From Paratinospora sagittata (taxonomy: Eukaryota; Streptophyta; Magnoliopsida; Ranunculales; Menispermaceae), in the NCBI GenBank assembly GCA_035771175.1, contig CM069612.1:31009296-31073295 (forward strand): a DNA stretch of 64,000 nucleotides, written 5' to 3'. The notes below the pieces were generated by a model. That model saw only the letters and a program-made list of their open reading frames with translations, made no database searches and was not told the DNA's origin. Shown here in pieces: positions 34,787-48,570 of the stretch (position 1 is its first letter; each line of letters begins with the position of its first letter). A program made the position numbers and the translations under genes.

Positions 34787-37700
34787 TCAGACACTGCTGA
34801 TCTTTAGGCTATCCAGGGAATGGGAGAGCCCGTTTTGATCTCCAAACCTGTGAAACTCAGATTCTATGGTTAGAGCAATATTTGTTTCTTCTGGGTCTGG
34901 TTCAGGCACTGAAACATGAACAGACCCATGTTTGATGAGCTGAACAGGTTTCGAGCTCAAAGCTTGCTGTTTGATGTAACTATAAAGCTGCTGATGAAAG
35001 TCATGGTCCAAGGAGAAGCAATCAATGGTTCCATTGCTCGAATGTAGCGAGGAACCTGAGCCTTCTCTTCTGCAGAAATGTGGAAGTGATGCGTAGTCCA
35101 TTATCTACACACAAATCCATGTTAATATACCATATGAATGGAAATAGAATTGAAACTTGTGTCTCAATAAACAAGAGAACAGAAATCACAAAGCTCAATA
35201 CCAACTTAACATAAAGATTGAAGAAGACCAACTTCTATTTTATTTTTAGTTTTCTTCACCATTAAAAAACAATATATACTCACAATAACAAAATGATCAG
35301 ATTAAGAAAATATAAAATGTAACCTCACCTTCAATAACTCGTCCTTTCCACATCCGTGCAGCACCTGAACTTTCTTCCTTGTCCTCTCTTGCAAAAGAGG
35401 CTTCACAACCTGCCAACAATTGTGATTGTTTCCTTTTAACATGCCAAGTAAGATATTTAATGAAGAACAGCAATATAGAAATTTTCCTTCTCAAAAGATC
35501 ATGATATAATTTGTTTATGAGGACTCTAGCATGGTAAACAATAGGGTAAATTGAATCAAAAGAAAATTTGAAAAAAAAATACACTAACCTTCCAACATGA
35601 AGAAAATACATATGGGGCATTTACAATGAAATATGTTTCGGTTTTCTCAGGATAGTTCAGGTCATCAATAGTAGATATTGTGGTCAATAGCTGCAACAAA
35701 AAAAAAATTATCATGTGAACTTCCAAGTATATTACTTGGAGTTGAACTGAATAAACGGCAAATTAAAGGGGAAAAAAAAAAAGTTGAAGGCAAAAGTGGG
35801 AAACAAGTATGGATTAACAGTTCCCAGTCATACTTATAAATAATAGAAAATGTTTTGATCCTAGTCTCTCAAAAGTGAATAAGATACAGTTAATAACACA
35901 TAATAAACTATTGCATAAGTTATCTATTATTCTCCTTATTGTTGCACAAATACGATACGCTGAACAATAATAAAAGAGTTCATGATTCCCTTTTTTAATA
36001 AGAAATAAGCTAATGCCATTGTTATTCTCATTGTCACACATCCCTTTCTCCCCACCATTTATCACTCTCATGCATGCATCCCTCCCCCATTTCTCAACTT
36101 TGTGTTACCTCATTAGTTCTCAGTACTATACACCTCTCACCCTCTCATCCAAACATAGGAGAGTATTACTCCACCAATTCCATCTAAAAATCCCACGAAA
36201 AGTTTCACCTATAAATCCTTTTCTCCACCTCTTTCATTCTTTTAAAAAAAGTATTACTTTCTTTGTTTTAGGTTGGTGGGCTTAAATGCAAATTTTGTTT
36301 TAAATGCCCAGAAAAATCCATATCTTATATGAGTATGCCTAGAAAAATCCAATCAAGGTGTGAGTTTAAATATTCAAATCATTACTTGTTTTGTTAAATT
36401 TGTTAGTGAAAGATTAATTAGTATTTTCGGGCCTCCACCTATCAGCTATAAGTCAAGGCTTCTGACCTAGTATCAAAGCCTCACCTTGTGAGACAATGAG
36501 AGGTCTTGGGTTGAAGTCCCTTTGATAGCATTCACATATTCCTTGTTCACATGTTTGGTATTTGTTTGTTCTTCTACCTCTTTTTTGTCTCTCCACACAC
36601 AAGATGCAACTTCACATGAGGGGAGTTCGAGTGATAGTTCAATATATATTGTTGGGCCTCTAATTAACATATATAGCTTTTAAGTCCAATAGTTTATAAC
36701 AAAATCATGATCATGTGTAATTTTCTAGACATTTGCCTTGCTTTAACGAAGGCTATCAGTGCCATCTCCGATCAGCATTATCATTGTTCTTCCAAGCTAT
36801 TGATTTTTTCCCACTTCTTGTATAATACAATTGTTATTGGCATTTGCATGTTTCCCATATGTACATTTAGCATTTATCTCTTCTTCTATCTCCCTCTTTG
36901 CAAAATGGGGTTGCATGTGAGAGTGTTGATGATAGTTTGATATGTATTGTTGGTCACCTATCAGTTATAGCTTTTAGGTTCCATGGTTTCTAAAATAATC
37001 CAACACTTACAACACATGTAAGGGAATTATAATTGACACATTATTCAGAAGCAAATTCAGAACAGCAATGAAGTTGTAGGTCTCCATGTGATAATGATTT
37101 CATAAAATAGGCTTAATTGTGTAAGAGAACTCCAGAAACTTGAAGAAAATTAAGCTCAAAATAAAATAAAAATAAAAAAAGTAAAATAAAAAAAACCAAG
37201 TATTACCTTTATCTGGCTCAGTGCCGAAAGCTTTAGACCAGTCATATCCAAAACCTTTATACACGTGCCAATGTATCTTCCATACTTCTTTGTTGCATAA
37301 GGCTAAAACAAAAGCTATCAGTCCAAGGATGACTGCACAATGTTAAGAGGTTGTATACCTTCTTTTTTTTTTTAGCAAAAACAAAAGTATATTATATGAA
37401 TTTAATAATAGTTTAGCATACATATTTAGAGATGAGCACCAGAGGTGTTGTATGCAACCATCAGAACAACCACTAATAACCAACACTTGAACAAAACTAC
37501 GCCTACACAGCAATTCAGCAACCCTGTTGAAGACAATTCAACCAACTAAGGACCCAATATGATAGTGAAAAGCCCTTGACTATAGAAGAAGTGAAAACCC
37601 AAGAGCTAGCGATGAATCTAATTTCCTCCCGCACTTGAACCCACTCTTTAGACACATTACCAAACACTACTATTTTGCTCAAGCCAAAGAGACCACAGCG

Positions 37701-40700
37701 TAGCAAAAGATGTTATTCAATACACTTCCTTCTCTAATTGTGAAAAAGTTTGGTAAATGTGAAAGCGTTAGTGCGACCTCTACATTTCGAGGCACACCAA
37801 GCTTTTCGCAAAAGAGCATGAGAAGAAAATATTTTCTGATAATTCGCTATCCTAAAAAACAAAATGAGCAACAGTGTGCAGAGTTAAATAGTAGGAGACC
37901 TCCTTTGCAAAACATCATAGGTGTTAATCTTATTATGAGCTGTAAGCCAACCAAAAACCTTCACCTTGGAGGGGATTTGTACATTCCAAATGTAAAAAGA
38001 TAAAGGAAAGATGGGGAAGGAAGGGCACTCAATAAGAATATCAAAATATGATTTACATGAGAAAAGATCATCAGGAGAAGGAAACCAAATGTATGTATCA
38101 TTATCATAAGAAAGACTAAGGTTTTCAATTTTCTGACCAGGAGTGTAACAATTTCGCTTTGTTCTCGTGAAGTAAGTGCTCTAGGAAGGTAAAGATTCCA
38201 TGACAAAGTAGAAGAGTACGAGGGATTTGAATCTAAGGATAAGAAGGAAGCTATAGGATGATTATGTAGTGTAGAAAGGCGAAACAAGTGTGGGAAAGTC
38301 TCAGCTAATGATGAATTCCTAGTCCATCTATCCTCCCAAAACTGGAATGTGCATCCATTACCAACCACAAGCCTTAAATGATCAAAAGCTTGAGGGGCTA
38401 GGGATGAAATGAACTTCCACGGGCTTCTTGTCAAAGATCTCCTCAATCTGCCAGACCGCTTCTCATAATGAATGATGCCGTGCCTACTTATTTATAACCT
38501 TATGTTCACTAATGATAATATCAAGATGAAAGGGTACTAACAAGAAGCAACCATAAAATTTAAAATGAGCATCCATAATAATGTAGATAGAACTCCAAAG
38601 GTGATGAAACAAGGGAAATGATTGAGACAGAGAACTGATAGATGGCTATAAAAGCAGCGAAAAAGACTAAAACTAATGTAAATTGAGTAATTGAAAGTAG
38701 ATTTATTTACACACAAACTAACTGAAGGAATGAGTTTACATATAATTGAACGCTAAACGGGATTCATTCATTCCACCAATAAATTCATGATAAGGCCAAA
38801 AGGTGTAGACAATAGCACTCACCAAAATAACACGATCCCGATATTCATTGATTTGGATGTGTGACTGGACATAGTAGTGGACCTATTTTAACAGAAACAT
38901 CAAGGTCATACTACATATAGTTTAAATTTTTGAACATCAATTGAAGAATTCATGGAGGAAATAGGAAACATCGACAATCCTTACAGAAGCTTTGTCAAAT
39001 GTGCTCTGCCCAACACCAATAGCAAAGACAGGAAAACCCTGTTCAAAAGATGATGGTTCTATAAGTTACAATAAGCACTATAATATACAGCCATGGGGTT
39101 AATTTTGAAAAAAAATAAATTAGAATAGCACGAACACAATTGAAGTTCATAGTGAACAGAGAAAGAAATATCGAAACTTGTTTTGAAAAATTATTAAATG
39201 AAAATCATTAGAGAAATTTAAGTGTAGCTTAGGGGTAACTAATGAAAATAGATCCTTTCATAGAATTTGTATGCTTAAGATAAAAAATGAGATATGGAAA
39301 ATGAAAATTGCAAACCCTTTAAGACTGAATACTGCTCTTGTTGAAGTTTGAAAGGGCATAAGGAAAACTAAAATCTTGTGGTTAACTAGATTGTTTAATA
39401 AGATTGTAGCAACTTAAAATATGTTCTATGATTGAAGGAAAAGAATCTCAACACCTATAAAGAAAACTAAATGAGATATTCAAAATTGTGCAAATTATAA
39501 AGAGAATAAATTGATGATTCATATGATGAAATCATGGGATACAGTAACAGAGAATTGAGTAAGAGCTTAACTTTTGGAGCCAAAAAATCACTTCGGATTT
39601 ATGCTTGGGAGATCAACCATGAAAGCTATTTATTTACTAAGGAGATTGATCAAGAGGTATAGGGAAAAAAAGAAAGACTTTCATATGGCCTTTATTTATC
39701 TAAGAAAAACCTATAATAGAGTACTTAGAGAAATAATATGGTGGGTTTTAGGGAAAAAATGAGATACAAATAGGTATACAAACTAATAAAAAATACATAT
39801 GATGGAGCAATAACCATAGTAACAACAATAGTGGGAGAAACTAGTGAGTTACCATTTACAGTAGATTTACACCAAGGATCAATTCTGTCTTTATATTTTT
39901 TCACTAATTATAGATAAACTGATCAAACATAATCAAGAAGATATTCCATCGTGTATGTTATTTGTTGATAATATTGTATTAATTAATGAAACCAACTTTG
40001 AAGTAAATGCTAAGCTAAAAGTTTGGAGAGAGGCTCTAGAGCCTGAAGGATTCAAGATTAGTATGACTAAAAATCTAAAACTTAAAATGTACTTTTAGCT
40101 AGTCATGTCAAAAAATTTCAAGATGAGGCAAACAGGCAACTGAAAGTATAGAGGACTTAAATTTCTACTTTTACCAATTAAAACAAGAAATTGAATCTCA
40201 CTCCATGAATCATGATATTGGAATGATTTTAGCAAGGACATCCAATGAAATGATGTTATGAGTTCTTGTCTATTCCTAGTTTAGGTAAGAAAATTTGTGA
40301 CCTAGACATCAGGAGTTTGAATCCAAAATGTCTCTCCAATATGGATGTAAAGCATATATAATCCCTTCCCCAAATCCTACGATAGTGAGAGCCCCTTGCA
40401 CTAGGTACGCCTTTTTATAAAGATGTATTATAACCATATCAAAGATGTTATCTGAGCTCTGGGTAGTGTTTGCAAAGTGTCTTTATAATTATGATATAGG
40501 GATAAAAGATTACTAAATAAAAATAAACAAAGGAACAAACTTGCAGACAAATAACAACAAACCATTAGGAATTACAGCAATAAGTTCCATAGTAAGGGCA
40601 AAGGGCAATTCCACCCATGTCAAGTTTTTTCAAGACGAAGCAAATAGGTAAACTATAGCATAGAGGGGTGAAACTTCTACTTTCACCAATTGAAACAGGA

Positions 40701-43517
40701 AATTGAATCTCACTCCATGAACCATGATATCAAAATGGTTTTAGGAAGGACTTCCAATGAAATGATCTTAATAAGTTTTTGCCTATTCCTAGTAAATAAG
40801 AAAATTCATGTAAATCTTAGGTAGCCAGAAGACAAAACAAGCATACTCGAGTCACTAACAGCTTCCAGTCAAGAAACACCTCTTGTGAAGTAGTAAACAC
40901 ATAATAATTAAGACATGACAACTAGCGATGATCGTTCTTAGAGGAAACGATTATTTAAACCAACAATATTGAGTGACTAAGTGGGTGAGTACAGTAGAGA
41001 ACCAGATTATTCAATTTCTCAAAAAAAAAAAAAAAAGATAAAGAGAGAAAAAGGAAAAACAAATAAGAATAACATGGTTAAAGAAGTACAAACTGGATGG
41101 TCATACCTCTTTCGAGAAACCAGACAATCCTAAAAGCTGTGTATCTCGCACTGCTCGGTATAAATCGGTAGGAACTATTGGCTTCTACAAATTCAAAGAC
41201 CAGATTACCATTAAACTCAATTGCTACCAAACCATTGAGGATTGACACAAATTGATAAACATTTATTCCTCTCAGGCCTGCAAGAGCTAAACCATCATCA
41301 GGAGGGGGAAAAGAAAAATATAAAATATAGAAGGAGATGCATAGATCATCATTATCTTTTGGTTGTTTTACATGAAGCAATTTTAATCATTTTTTGCTAC
41401 TTCTAAAATTCGTATATGTCATCAGCCTAAAACATTGTTCATGAAAAAAGACAAATAAATAAATCTCAAGTCCAATGCGTATAAACTAGCAATCATGTTC
41501 TCAATTTTGACTTGTGTGTACTAAAGCCTTTTATTAATTAATGATCACAAAAAGTTGAAAACTTACAGCCAATATATTGTCAATCTCATTTTGTATCCTC
41601 CAGTTTAAGCAATCCACCAACTGAACAAGAAACACACCATAATTACAAGTTAAAGAAGAGTTATTGTACTGGTACAGAGAGGAAAAGACATGCAGTAAAT
41701 ATTTGAAAACCATAGAACTGAATCTAACCATTTTATGTGCTTTTGGGACATTCCACTCTCTGCCCTTGAGAAACCGCATCAAGGTTTGAGGGGGATATTC
41801 TTGATGCATATTCTGTAATCAGAAGAACACATTGATTCAAGAACATATTAGAGAGAATCTCACCTAATCCAAGTAAATAAAGATCTAAATTCATTCAGTA
41901 AGCATAAAATAAAATAATTTTCATGAGCAAAATTTAGAGAGGTTATTCAGCTTTCCCCTGTACAGAACAAATCTAAATAAAACTTAGATGAAATTTTCTG
42001 CCAATAAGAAACTCAGTATGGAAATAGAGCAATGTCATTAAGCGTTTTCAAGTCAATGAACCATTTCTAGTTTGCATATTTTGAAACAGAAGACACTTCT
42101 GTCATTAAATGTGATTGAACACCTTTTCATTTTCCTAAGCACATGGTACCCACAAGAAATAAGTCCTTCATTCCCAAGTCCCAACACAAAAATTCTTATA
42201 GACAAGACAAGATAACAGCTCCATTCCTATAGACAAAGCAATGCTAAGATGGCAGTTACTGCTTTTGAGATATAACTGGTGAACTGTCACATCTCAAAAC
42301 CTGTTTTCTTGTCTATGTTTAAAATTGAATCGCTTACCTAGTAACCAAGATTTTAAAGGTACAAAGCATGTATTAAACTAGCTGTTTTCTTGTCATCTCT
42401 CTCACTTTTTTTCACTAATTCTGGCTAATATCTTAGCTATCACCTTGAACAACCTAGAATCCTCTTCACTTGAGTTATTTTGTTAGCAGAAAGTATGTCT
42501 ACTTCATCTGATTCATTCTCTCTATCTCCCTCCCTCTCTCTCAACATCCGGAAACTCTTCACCACCATCTTATTTAGAATATACAGATTAATAACTTCTC
42601 CCGTCTCTCTGACTATCGCTTCCAAATTCTCCAAACCCAAATCCAGTCTCTCTCTCTCTCTTCACCACCACCTTATTTAGAATATACTGACCTTTCCTGT
42701 TTCCCTCCACCATATCCGGTTCCATACTCTTATATGGAACAAATTACAGTAGACAATTTGGAACTATGTTTCCAAGCAACAAAAATGATAAGCTATACAG
42801 TTACAGTAAAGAGACTTCTAAAACAGTAAACGCGACATGGCAGAAGACTAGGAAATAACAAAAAGGATTTGGTGATTTCATCAATGTCGTTCACTTTAGA
42901 TCTGAAGATGAAGCAAAAGCTTGAATTCTTTTCAACTCAGACCGTGATTAATTAAATAGAAAAAAGAAAATTCTCAACATTCTTTCCAGTTCTTCCACAG
43001 AAGACCGATTAGGTAGATCGAAGAAGAAAATTCTAGCGTCACGCAATGTACTGTCCTGTCATCCTAAACTCCTCAAAGAAAAACAACCTCAAAAAAATAC
43101 AATCAAATCTCAACCAAAAAATAACAAAATAAAAAACACAATGAACAAACATCACTCCTAACAGCACTAGTAAAACACTATTATCACATCAAATCCTGGA
43201 AACCAAATAACAATCCACAGAACAGATCAAGAACAAAACAGCCAAATAAAAAAAACACAATCTACAAAAAAAATGAAAAACAAGCTCAGATCTAAGAACT
43301 TAAGAAGCTGAAAGAGGTGAAAACTCAAACCTGAAAAGTCTTCTTCAATGGCTCCTCAACTATAACCAAAACAAAACAAAAAACAAAATAAAAAACAAGA
43401 AATTACAGCCTGTAACTTCGAGATCAGCGAGTGATATGCAGAGATCGGAGAAGCTAACTCACTATCTTCCAACAAATCTTGCAGCTGCTGGATTGCATCT
43501 GGCGAAGCGATTCCCAT
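34787..43517 (-). CDS. Sec14-like phosphatidylinositol transfer protein (CRAL-TRIO domain)
   Basis: Eleven exons on minus: 43463-43517, 43331-43359, 41729-41812, 41567-41620, 41107-41184, 38985-39038, 38823-38882, 37207-37302, 35589-35690, 35329-35409, 34787-35104. All phases join, giving 336 residues. The start MGIASPDAIQQLQDLLED, the N-terminal CRAL-TRIO helices (LMRFLKGREWNVPKAHKM) and the lipid-binding domain (about 85-250: KPIVPTDLYRAVRD, HYYVQSHIQINEYRDR, LDMTGLKLSALSQIK, NYPEKTETYFIVNAP) match short plant Sec14 proteins such as Arabidopsis At1g55840 and soybean Ssh1. DYASLPHFCRREGSGSS follows, then an acidic tail. The family exchanges PI and PC between membranes; I see no GOLD or nodulin domain. 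Introns carry LINE and SINE remnants. A GA-rich leader lies just upstream. Confidence 0.93.
36400..37000. mobile_element. Degenerate LTR/TRIM-like remnants in a Sec14 intron
   Basis: Direct repeats at about 36555-36706 and 36864-36995 share CTTCTTCTATCTC, a TGATAGTTTGATATGTATTGTTGG-type segment (mismatches) and TATAGCTTTTAGGTTCCATGG. A TAGTATCAAAGCCTCA near 36468 resembles a decayed Met-tRNA primer site. There is no coding capacity, and the limits are approximate. Confidence 0.35.
37361..38520 (-). mobile_element. 5'-truncated L1-type LINE fragment in a Sec14 intron
   Basis: A poly(T) run at 37361-37373 marks the 3' tail on minus. Upstream on minus, 37961-38510 encodes decayed post-RT sequence (RRSLTRSPWKFIS, then VVGNGCTFQFWEDRW), followed by a degraded zinc-binding region and a terminal segment at 37515-37706. 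Several stops and frameshifts are present. It is in the same orientation as the host gene. Confidence 0.8.
39330..40110 (+). mobile_element. RTE-type LINE reverse-transcriptase fragment, decayed
   Basis: On plus, 39574-39762 reads HFGFMLGRSTMKAIYLLRRL and then KDFHMAFIYLRKTYNR, the RT core of plant RTE-like LINEs. Further pieces match in other frames, including MLFVDNIVLINE (the ADD box changed to VDN) near 39955-39990. Many stops are present. It is antisense to the Sec14 gene, in its intron 5. Confidence 0.75.
40100..40290 (+). repeat. Direct repeat, copy 1 (about 190 bp)
   Basis: Matches 40615-40806 along its length, for example GAATCTCACTCCATGAA(T/C)C and TCCAATGAAATGAT. It is separated from copy 2 by an Au SINE fragment and other sequence. 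Origin unknown; it may be the 3' part of the adjoining LINE or a local duplication. Confidence 0.75.
40290..40417 (+). mobile_element. Au SINE, 5'-truncated
   Basis: Starts within TTTGTGACCTAGACATCAGG (B-box side) and ends GCCCCTTGCACTAGGTACGC, the Au 3' end, followed by T residues. The A-box part is missing. Confidence 0.75.
40615..40806 (+). repeat. Direct repeat, copy 2 (about 190 bp)
   Basis: Second copy of the repeat at 40100-40290, with scattered substitutions and small indels. Both copies lie in one Sec14 intron. Confidence 0.75.
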
Positions 43518-43800
43518 TATATTTTTCGCTTCGAAAATGTCTAAATTACAGTGAGAATTTAAGCAAAAAATAAAACTAGTTAGTGTAGGTTCTTCTCTTT
43601 GGCTTATTTGCGAGCGAAGAAAATCTAGAGAACGCCGATAGAGAGAGAGAGAGATAAGCGGGATTCCTATTTCCTAATCCTGAGCCTTCCTCTTCTGGAG
43701 CTGAATCTCTGAGCCCGTGTCGTCTTTTAACGAAAGAAAACGAGAATTACAAAGTTTAACTAACTTACTCCTCCCTCAATATTACTGGTAATTACATTGG
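43518..43800 (-). promoter_or_regulatory. Leader and core promoter region of the Sec14-like gene
   Basis: A GA run (43641-43653) on plus is a CT-rich leader on the gene strand. Sequence is GC-richer to about 43750 and AT-rich beyond. No certain TATA box was chosen. Confidence 0.4.
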
Positions 43801-44528
43801 CCTCCCTGCTCTGGCCGGTCAGTGACTCAGTTGGGTTGTGAGTTCATTTGCTCCATATATTATTAAGGAAAGTTAGTTTAGGGAGGAAGATCACTAAGTC
43901 AATTCAGCCCCTCTTTAATTTGAAGAAATAAATTAATTAATACAACTTAGCTTAACTAACTAATTAACCCTTTCTTTCTTTTAATTACATAAGATCGGCT
44001 AAATAAAGTTGTTTATGCCACTTTGTTCTATCATGAAAGACTAAATTAATATATATATATATATTACAACGACCTATTCTTTTGGCTAGTCATATTAAGT
44101 AGAAATTTAATAAAAGTTTTATACTAAATACCAACTATTTACTATAAGAAAAATGTTTTACAAATATACACTTGACAAACATATTTTGTTGACATTATCC
44201 TTGAAGTTGTTAAATTACTTTAAATCATGTATTAATACATGATTCGAGATAATCTAACAACTCTCAAAGTAATGTTAACAAAGTGTGTTAGTCAAACATT
44301 GTTCTTATTACAATCGTCTTCTTTTATTCTGATTTGAGAGCTACTTTGTTTAAAATAAGGCAAATATACTCATCAACCAATTAAGTTTAACTTTAAACCA
44401 AACAATAATAATAATAATAATAATGACGACGATGACGATGAAACAAGTTTTGTGAAAATCAATTATAGGAGAAGTAACGAGAATCGTGTAATTAAAGGCA
44501 AGCCTGGATTAATGGCAGGCTTTAAGTT

Positions 44529-44830
44529 TTTTTTTTTTTTTGTCAAAGTTTCATTTCATTTTCATTAAAGCTCCAAAAGTATTGGAGTACATACTGACGA
44601 TTAATGCAGGCACAACAAGGGAGCAAATTTTTTTCCAAAGAAACGAGTAAAACCTGACAACTAACAGGGCTAGATTCTAAAACAATATTATAGCAAAAGG
44701 AAAACAAATAACCTTACAACAAAAAGACAACAACATTACATCATCAAGAATACGTAGTCCTCACAATAAAAAGGTAAAAACCTTCACAACCAGAAGGTAG
44801 ATCCCTCACAACTAGAGGGCAAAATCCTTA
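44529..44830 (-). mobile_element. LINE 3' fragment with short target duplication
   Basis: Begins with a poly(T) run (44529-44542, a poly(A) tail on minus). TTTAAGTT flanks it at 44521-44528 and 44831-44838. The non-coding body is about 300 bp and contains AACCTTCACAACCAGAAGG-like short repeats. Confidence 0.5.
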
Positions 44831-46898
44831 TTTAAGTTAGCCTTCACTGAAATATTCAAACAAGTATCACATGTATAAGGTCAATATGTGTAGGTGAATT
44901 ATATATATATATCTTTTTTGAGACAAAACTAATCATTTCAGATTTAAGGATTTGTAGGAGCAAGAACACATCTTCTAACATAAATGGACTAGGGCATATT
45001 TTGACCGTACTTTCTAGTCCGCTTCTAAAACCAACCTATGTATAATTTATTTCTTTCCACCTTCGTACATAATATATATTATTCCAAATCTTCTCTCCAC
45101 TTACCAAAGATAAATTTTTTTATTATCAAATCTGAATATGTTCTGTTGAAGATAATAATAAATAAATAAATAAGAATCAGATTCCTCTGCATACAGGAAA
45201 TTCAGCATTAATTTGTCCTACATGCACGCGTAACCAGCATGCCCACTTTAATTCCTCTTAATTTCATGTCTTGAAATTGCAAGCCACCCAATTAATTAAC
45301 AGTCCTCTTACACGGGGAAGGAATTAGTTTTTTCATTACTAGATCTGCTTGCTGCATTTCATGCATTCGGCAGGGATAATTAATAGTACAGTGAGAACCA
45401 ATAACACGACATTAATAATGATAAATAATGCCAAAGAATACGCGCGCATTTTCTATGTTCTTTCCTTCATGTGGCACGCAAGTGCAGGCTTGGCCTATAC
45501 ACACCGTTAATTGAATTATCATAATATATAGTTTATATGCAATAATTTAATGATATGTAATGGGTACATGTGTAACAATAGCATAAAGCAATAATATAAG
45601 AGAAATACTTTTACAAATTAAAAATTATATTCAAAATTATTTTTATATTAATATGGTGTATAATAATTTGAAAGTGTTTTCTTTTATCTTTTTTTCTCTC
45701 TGATGACGTTGAGATATGGTGTATTATCTCATCAACTTAAGTATATATTTTGGTACATTATAAGATGGATTTTGGCTCAATGTTTAGTTATACTATTATA
45801 ACATGAAGGTTAGGGTTTTGAATATGAAAATAGCTTCACTCATATGAAGATAAAGCTATCTCTTCTTTAAATTTTAGAATAATAATTAGAAGCCCATGCA
45901 TTAGATATGTTTTTTTTTTTAAATAATATGTTTTATTTGAATTATTTCTTTTTGAGTAATATTACATTAACCCACTTTATAAATAACACGGTAAGTACGT
46001 TGCACTTCATTAGAAAATTAGCTAGGCAACTACTTTAGCTTTCTTCTTTAATTTTGGGCACTGTCATAATGCTTATAATTATAATGACTAAAGATGATAA
46101 GATGACATTAATGATGATTGGTTAGACCGCAAAGACGGAGACATGGTTGTTGGTATTGACAATGAGATATGATTGGGATAGTGATTGGGATATGCTAAAC
46201 TATATATATGATTGGGAGAGTGAATAGTGATTAGGATATATTTAATTTTTTCACTCCATTAGTGATTGCAACTCAGGAAAATCATCCTAGAAGTTGTTAC
46301 TCCACTTCATTTAAAATAACTAGGATAATTCAATTTATCATATTAAAAATTAACTTATTATTTATTAATCAAATAACTTATTATTTATCCTAAGGCCTTC
46401 ACGAGCACAGTCGATATATTTCTTTACATAAGTTATTGTTCAAATATGTCTATTTACAAATATCAAGAACCAATTCTTCAAATAATAAAAATCTCAAAGC
46501 CAGTTACTCAAACAAATGAAGCCCAGTGATTATTTTTTTTTTTGAATTCCTTTATCAATTCTCATATCCTCAACACAGAAAGAATTGATTTTAATAAGAT
46601 CTTGACAATAATAAAAAATAAAGAATTCTTGACTTTATTACTCTTTATCAAGAACTTTTAACTTATTTGGAAGGATTTCTTTTATGTTATAATAATAAGT
46701 TATTTGAATATGTAATCACGCGAGTAACCCATCATAAGCTTCTTAAATCTAATCAATAAGTTGGAATTATGTTTTAATCTGTACTTGTTCTAAATTAACA
46801 GTAACATGATATAATGATTTAAGAGTCGATAGACAATAAATAATTGAGTAGGTACCCCGCCCATCGGGTGGGGGTTGCAACCTAGTAGGACCATTATA

Positions 46899-46957
46899 CC
46901 CCTTCTTTCTTTCTTTCTTTCTTTCTGTCTTTCTTTCTTTTTCTTTTTTTTTTTTGT
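46899..46957 (+). repeat. (CTTT)n microsatellite followed by a T run
   Basis: About nine TTTC units with two interruptions, then a T run. Open frames on both strands here are artefacts of the repeat. Confidence 0.85.
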
Positions 46958-47589
46958 GTGGCTTTCGCCACTGAAACATGAAATATTAGAAAGAAAATCA
47001 AGATCCATAAACAATAATGTTCGATCCTTTTACAAAAGGGAGTGGAAGAAGAACCTTTTTTTGACATTTGGGGCTTCTTCATCATATGATAATGGTTCTT
47101 TATAAACGTTATACATAGCACGTATTTGACTCATTTCCTAGTTTTGCTTTTATTTTTTTCCACAAAGCTAGAGCTTGAAAGGGAAGCTAGGCCACCAATA
47201 TAATAATAGAAATATAAAATATACACTAATGTAAAACATTGTCTTTGAATTTTTATTTTTACACTATTTTGTAGATGGCACCTATCAAAATTGTTTTTTC
47301 TTTTTTTTTTCATTCTACTAATGTATCAATTAGAGAGAGCCAGAACCTCAGTAGGAGCACTACAACAGACTATATGCGACCTAGAGAATCTCAAAAGAGT
47401 CAAGAACATGAACCTAGAAAATCATGAAAGGTCACTTAGTATGCCTTGAGGGAGACTTGAACTTATGACCTTATACTTTTACTTTTTAGAAAGTGGCGCA
47501 TTTATACTATTATATATTTATTTCTCTGATGATATTTAATACAACAATTAAATGAAGAAAAACATAGATAAAAGAAGTCATAAATAAAG

Positions 47590-47765
47590 GATAGTGTTAA
47601 ATTAATTAGAATATTATATTATAATATAAACTACAACGCTCCGTCATTCTTAAATTATTTTGGATTATACGGAATTATGCATTGACTCGTGATTTAACGT
47701 AAATCTAAAGGCGATGAGTCATGCATTTTGTATTATAATTTTTATTTCAATCAATATAATATTAC
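47590..47765. mobile_element. Diverged relative of the MITE at 17362
   Basis: Shares the order ATATAAACTACAAC-CTC, GGATTATACGGAATTATGCATTGAC, AAATCTAAAGGCGATG with 17390-17490, and ends near TCAATATAATATTACTTA. Inverted ends are weak and I could not fix the target duplication. Confidence 0.5.
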
Positions 47766-47864
47766 TTAATATTGGTAGAAGTGCTGAGTACATTGCACAT
47801 AAATTTTTTTATAAATTAATTAAAATAAAATTATATATATATTGATTTGATTTGGGATTTAAAA

Positions 47865-48011
47865 AGCCACGAGGCTCGTGAAGGACAAGGGAGTGCAGTA
47901 GCTAATCCACTCCCGGAGCATAAGATCCACGATGTAGAAGTCATCAAGTCAAGAGGAGAGCTCAGGAATATTCTTGCTGCTGCTCGTACTCGAAAGTCGA
48001 AACCCTCTTAG
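47865..48011 (+). pseudogene. Coding-like fragment of unknown origin
   Basis: A GC-richer island in AT-rich DNA has an open frame ending at a TAG (48009-48011). It contains GSAVANPLPEHKIHDVEVIK and then SRGELRNILAAARTRKSKPS. The composition is protein-like and unlike its surroundings. No start codon or splice context is evident. It could be a gene relic, a retrocopy or organelle-derived DNA; I do not recognise it. Confidence 0.3.
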
Positions 48012-48570
48012 CTTTTGTAAAGGGGAATTTTTAAGATGCTTCGCGGTTGGCCGTTTCCTTCACGGGTCAACAAAGCAACTTCAACTTACTAATCAAAGCT
48101 TTGTACGTAATGCTCCTTTTGTTGTTCTTTTTGTGGTAGACCACCCCCCATAGCCATGGTTCTTTCAAGAATAATGAGGATAGACAGATAAAAAAACGCT
48201 TGGAGACTCCAACTCCACACTCCACCCTCTTCTAAAGAAGGTTTTGATGGAGGGACTAGTGTTGCACCTACACAAGGTGCACCTGGATGCCTCCGCTTTT
48301 GCTATCACCGGCCATGCTATTTGTGTGCTATATATTGTGTATGAAAGCCGGAAGCTTAACGACACTGAGAGGTAGTACAGGGTGCATGCAGATGAAATTA
48401 TATTCTAACCCGTGATCTCTAAATTATAAAGGAGCAAATTTGAGCCGTATTACACTAAGACTCGCCCTTTTGTCTTTAGACCATTTCTTCAAACAAAAAC
48501 AATCCAAGAGAATTGAGATATGGTCTTATGGATGCAAAAAAGAAAATGTTTCATTTTTATTTTATTTTAT

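Noticed and set aside
46767..47121. Lys/Arg/Glu-rich and Phe-rich ORFs
   Set aside because: Artefacts of a CTTT microsatellite.
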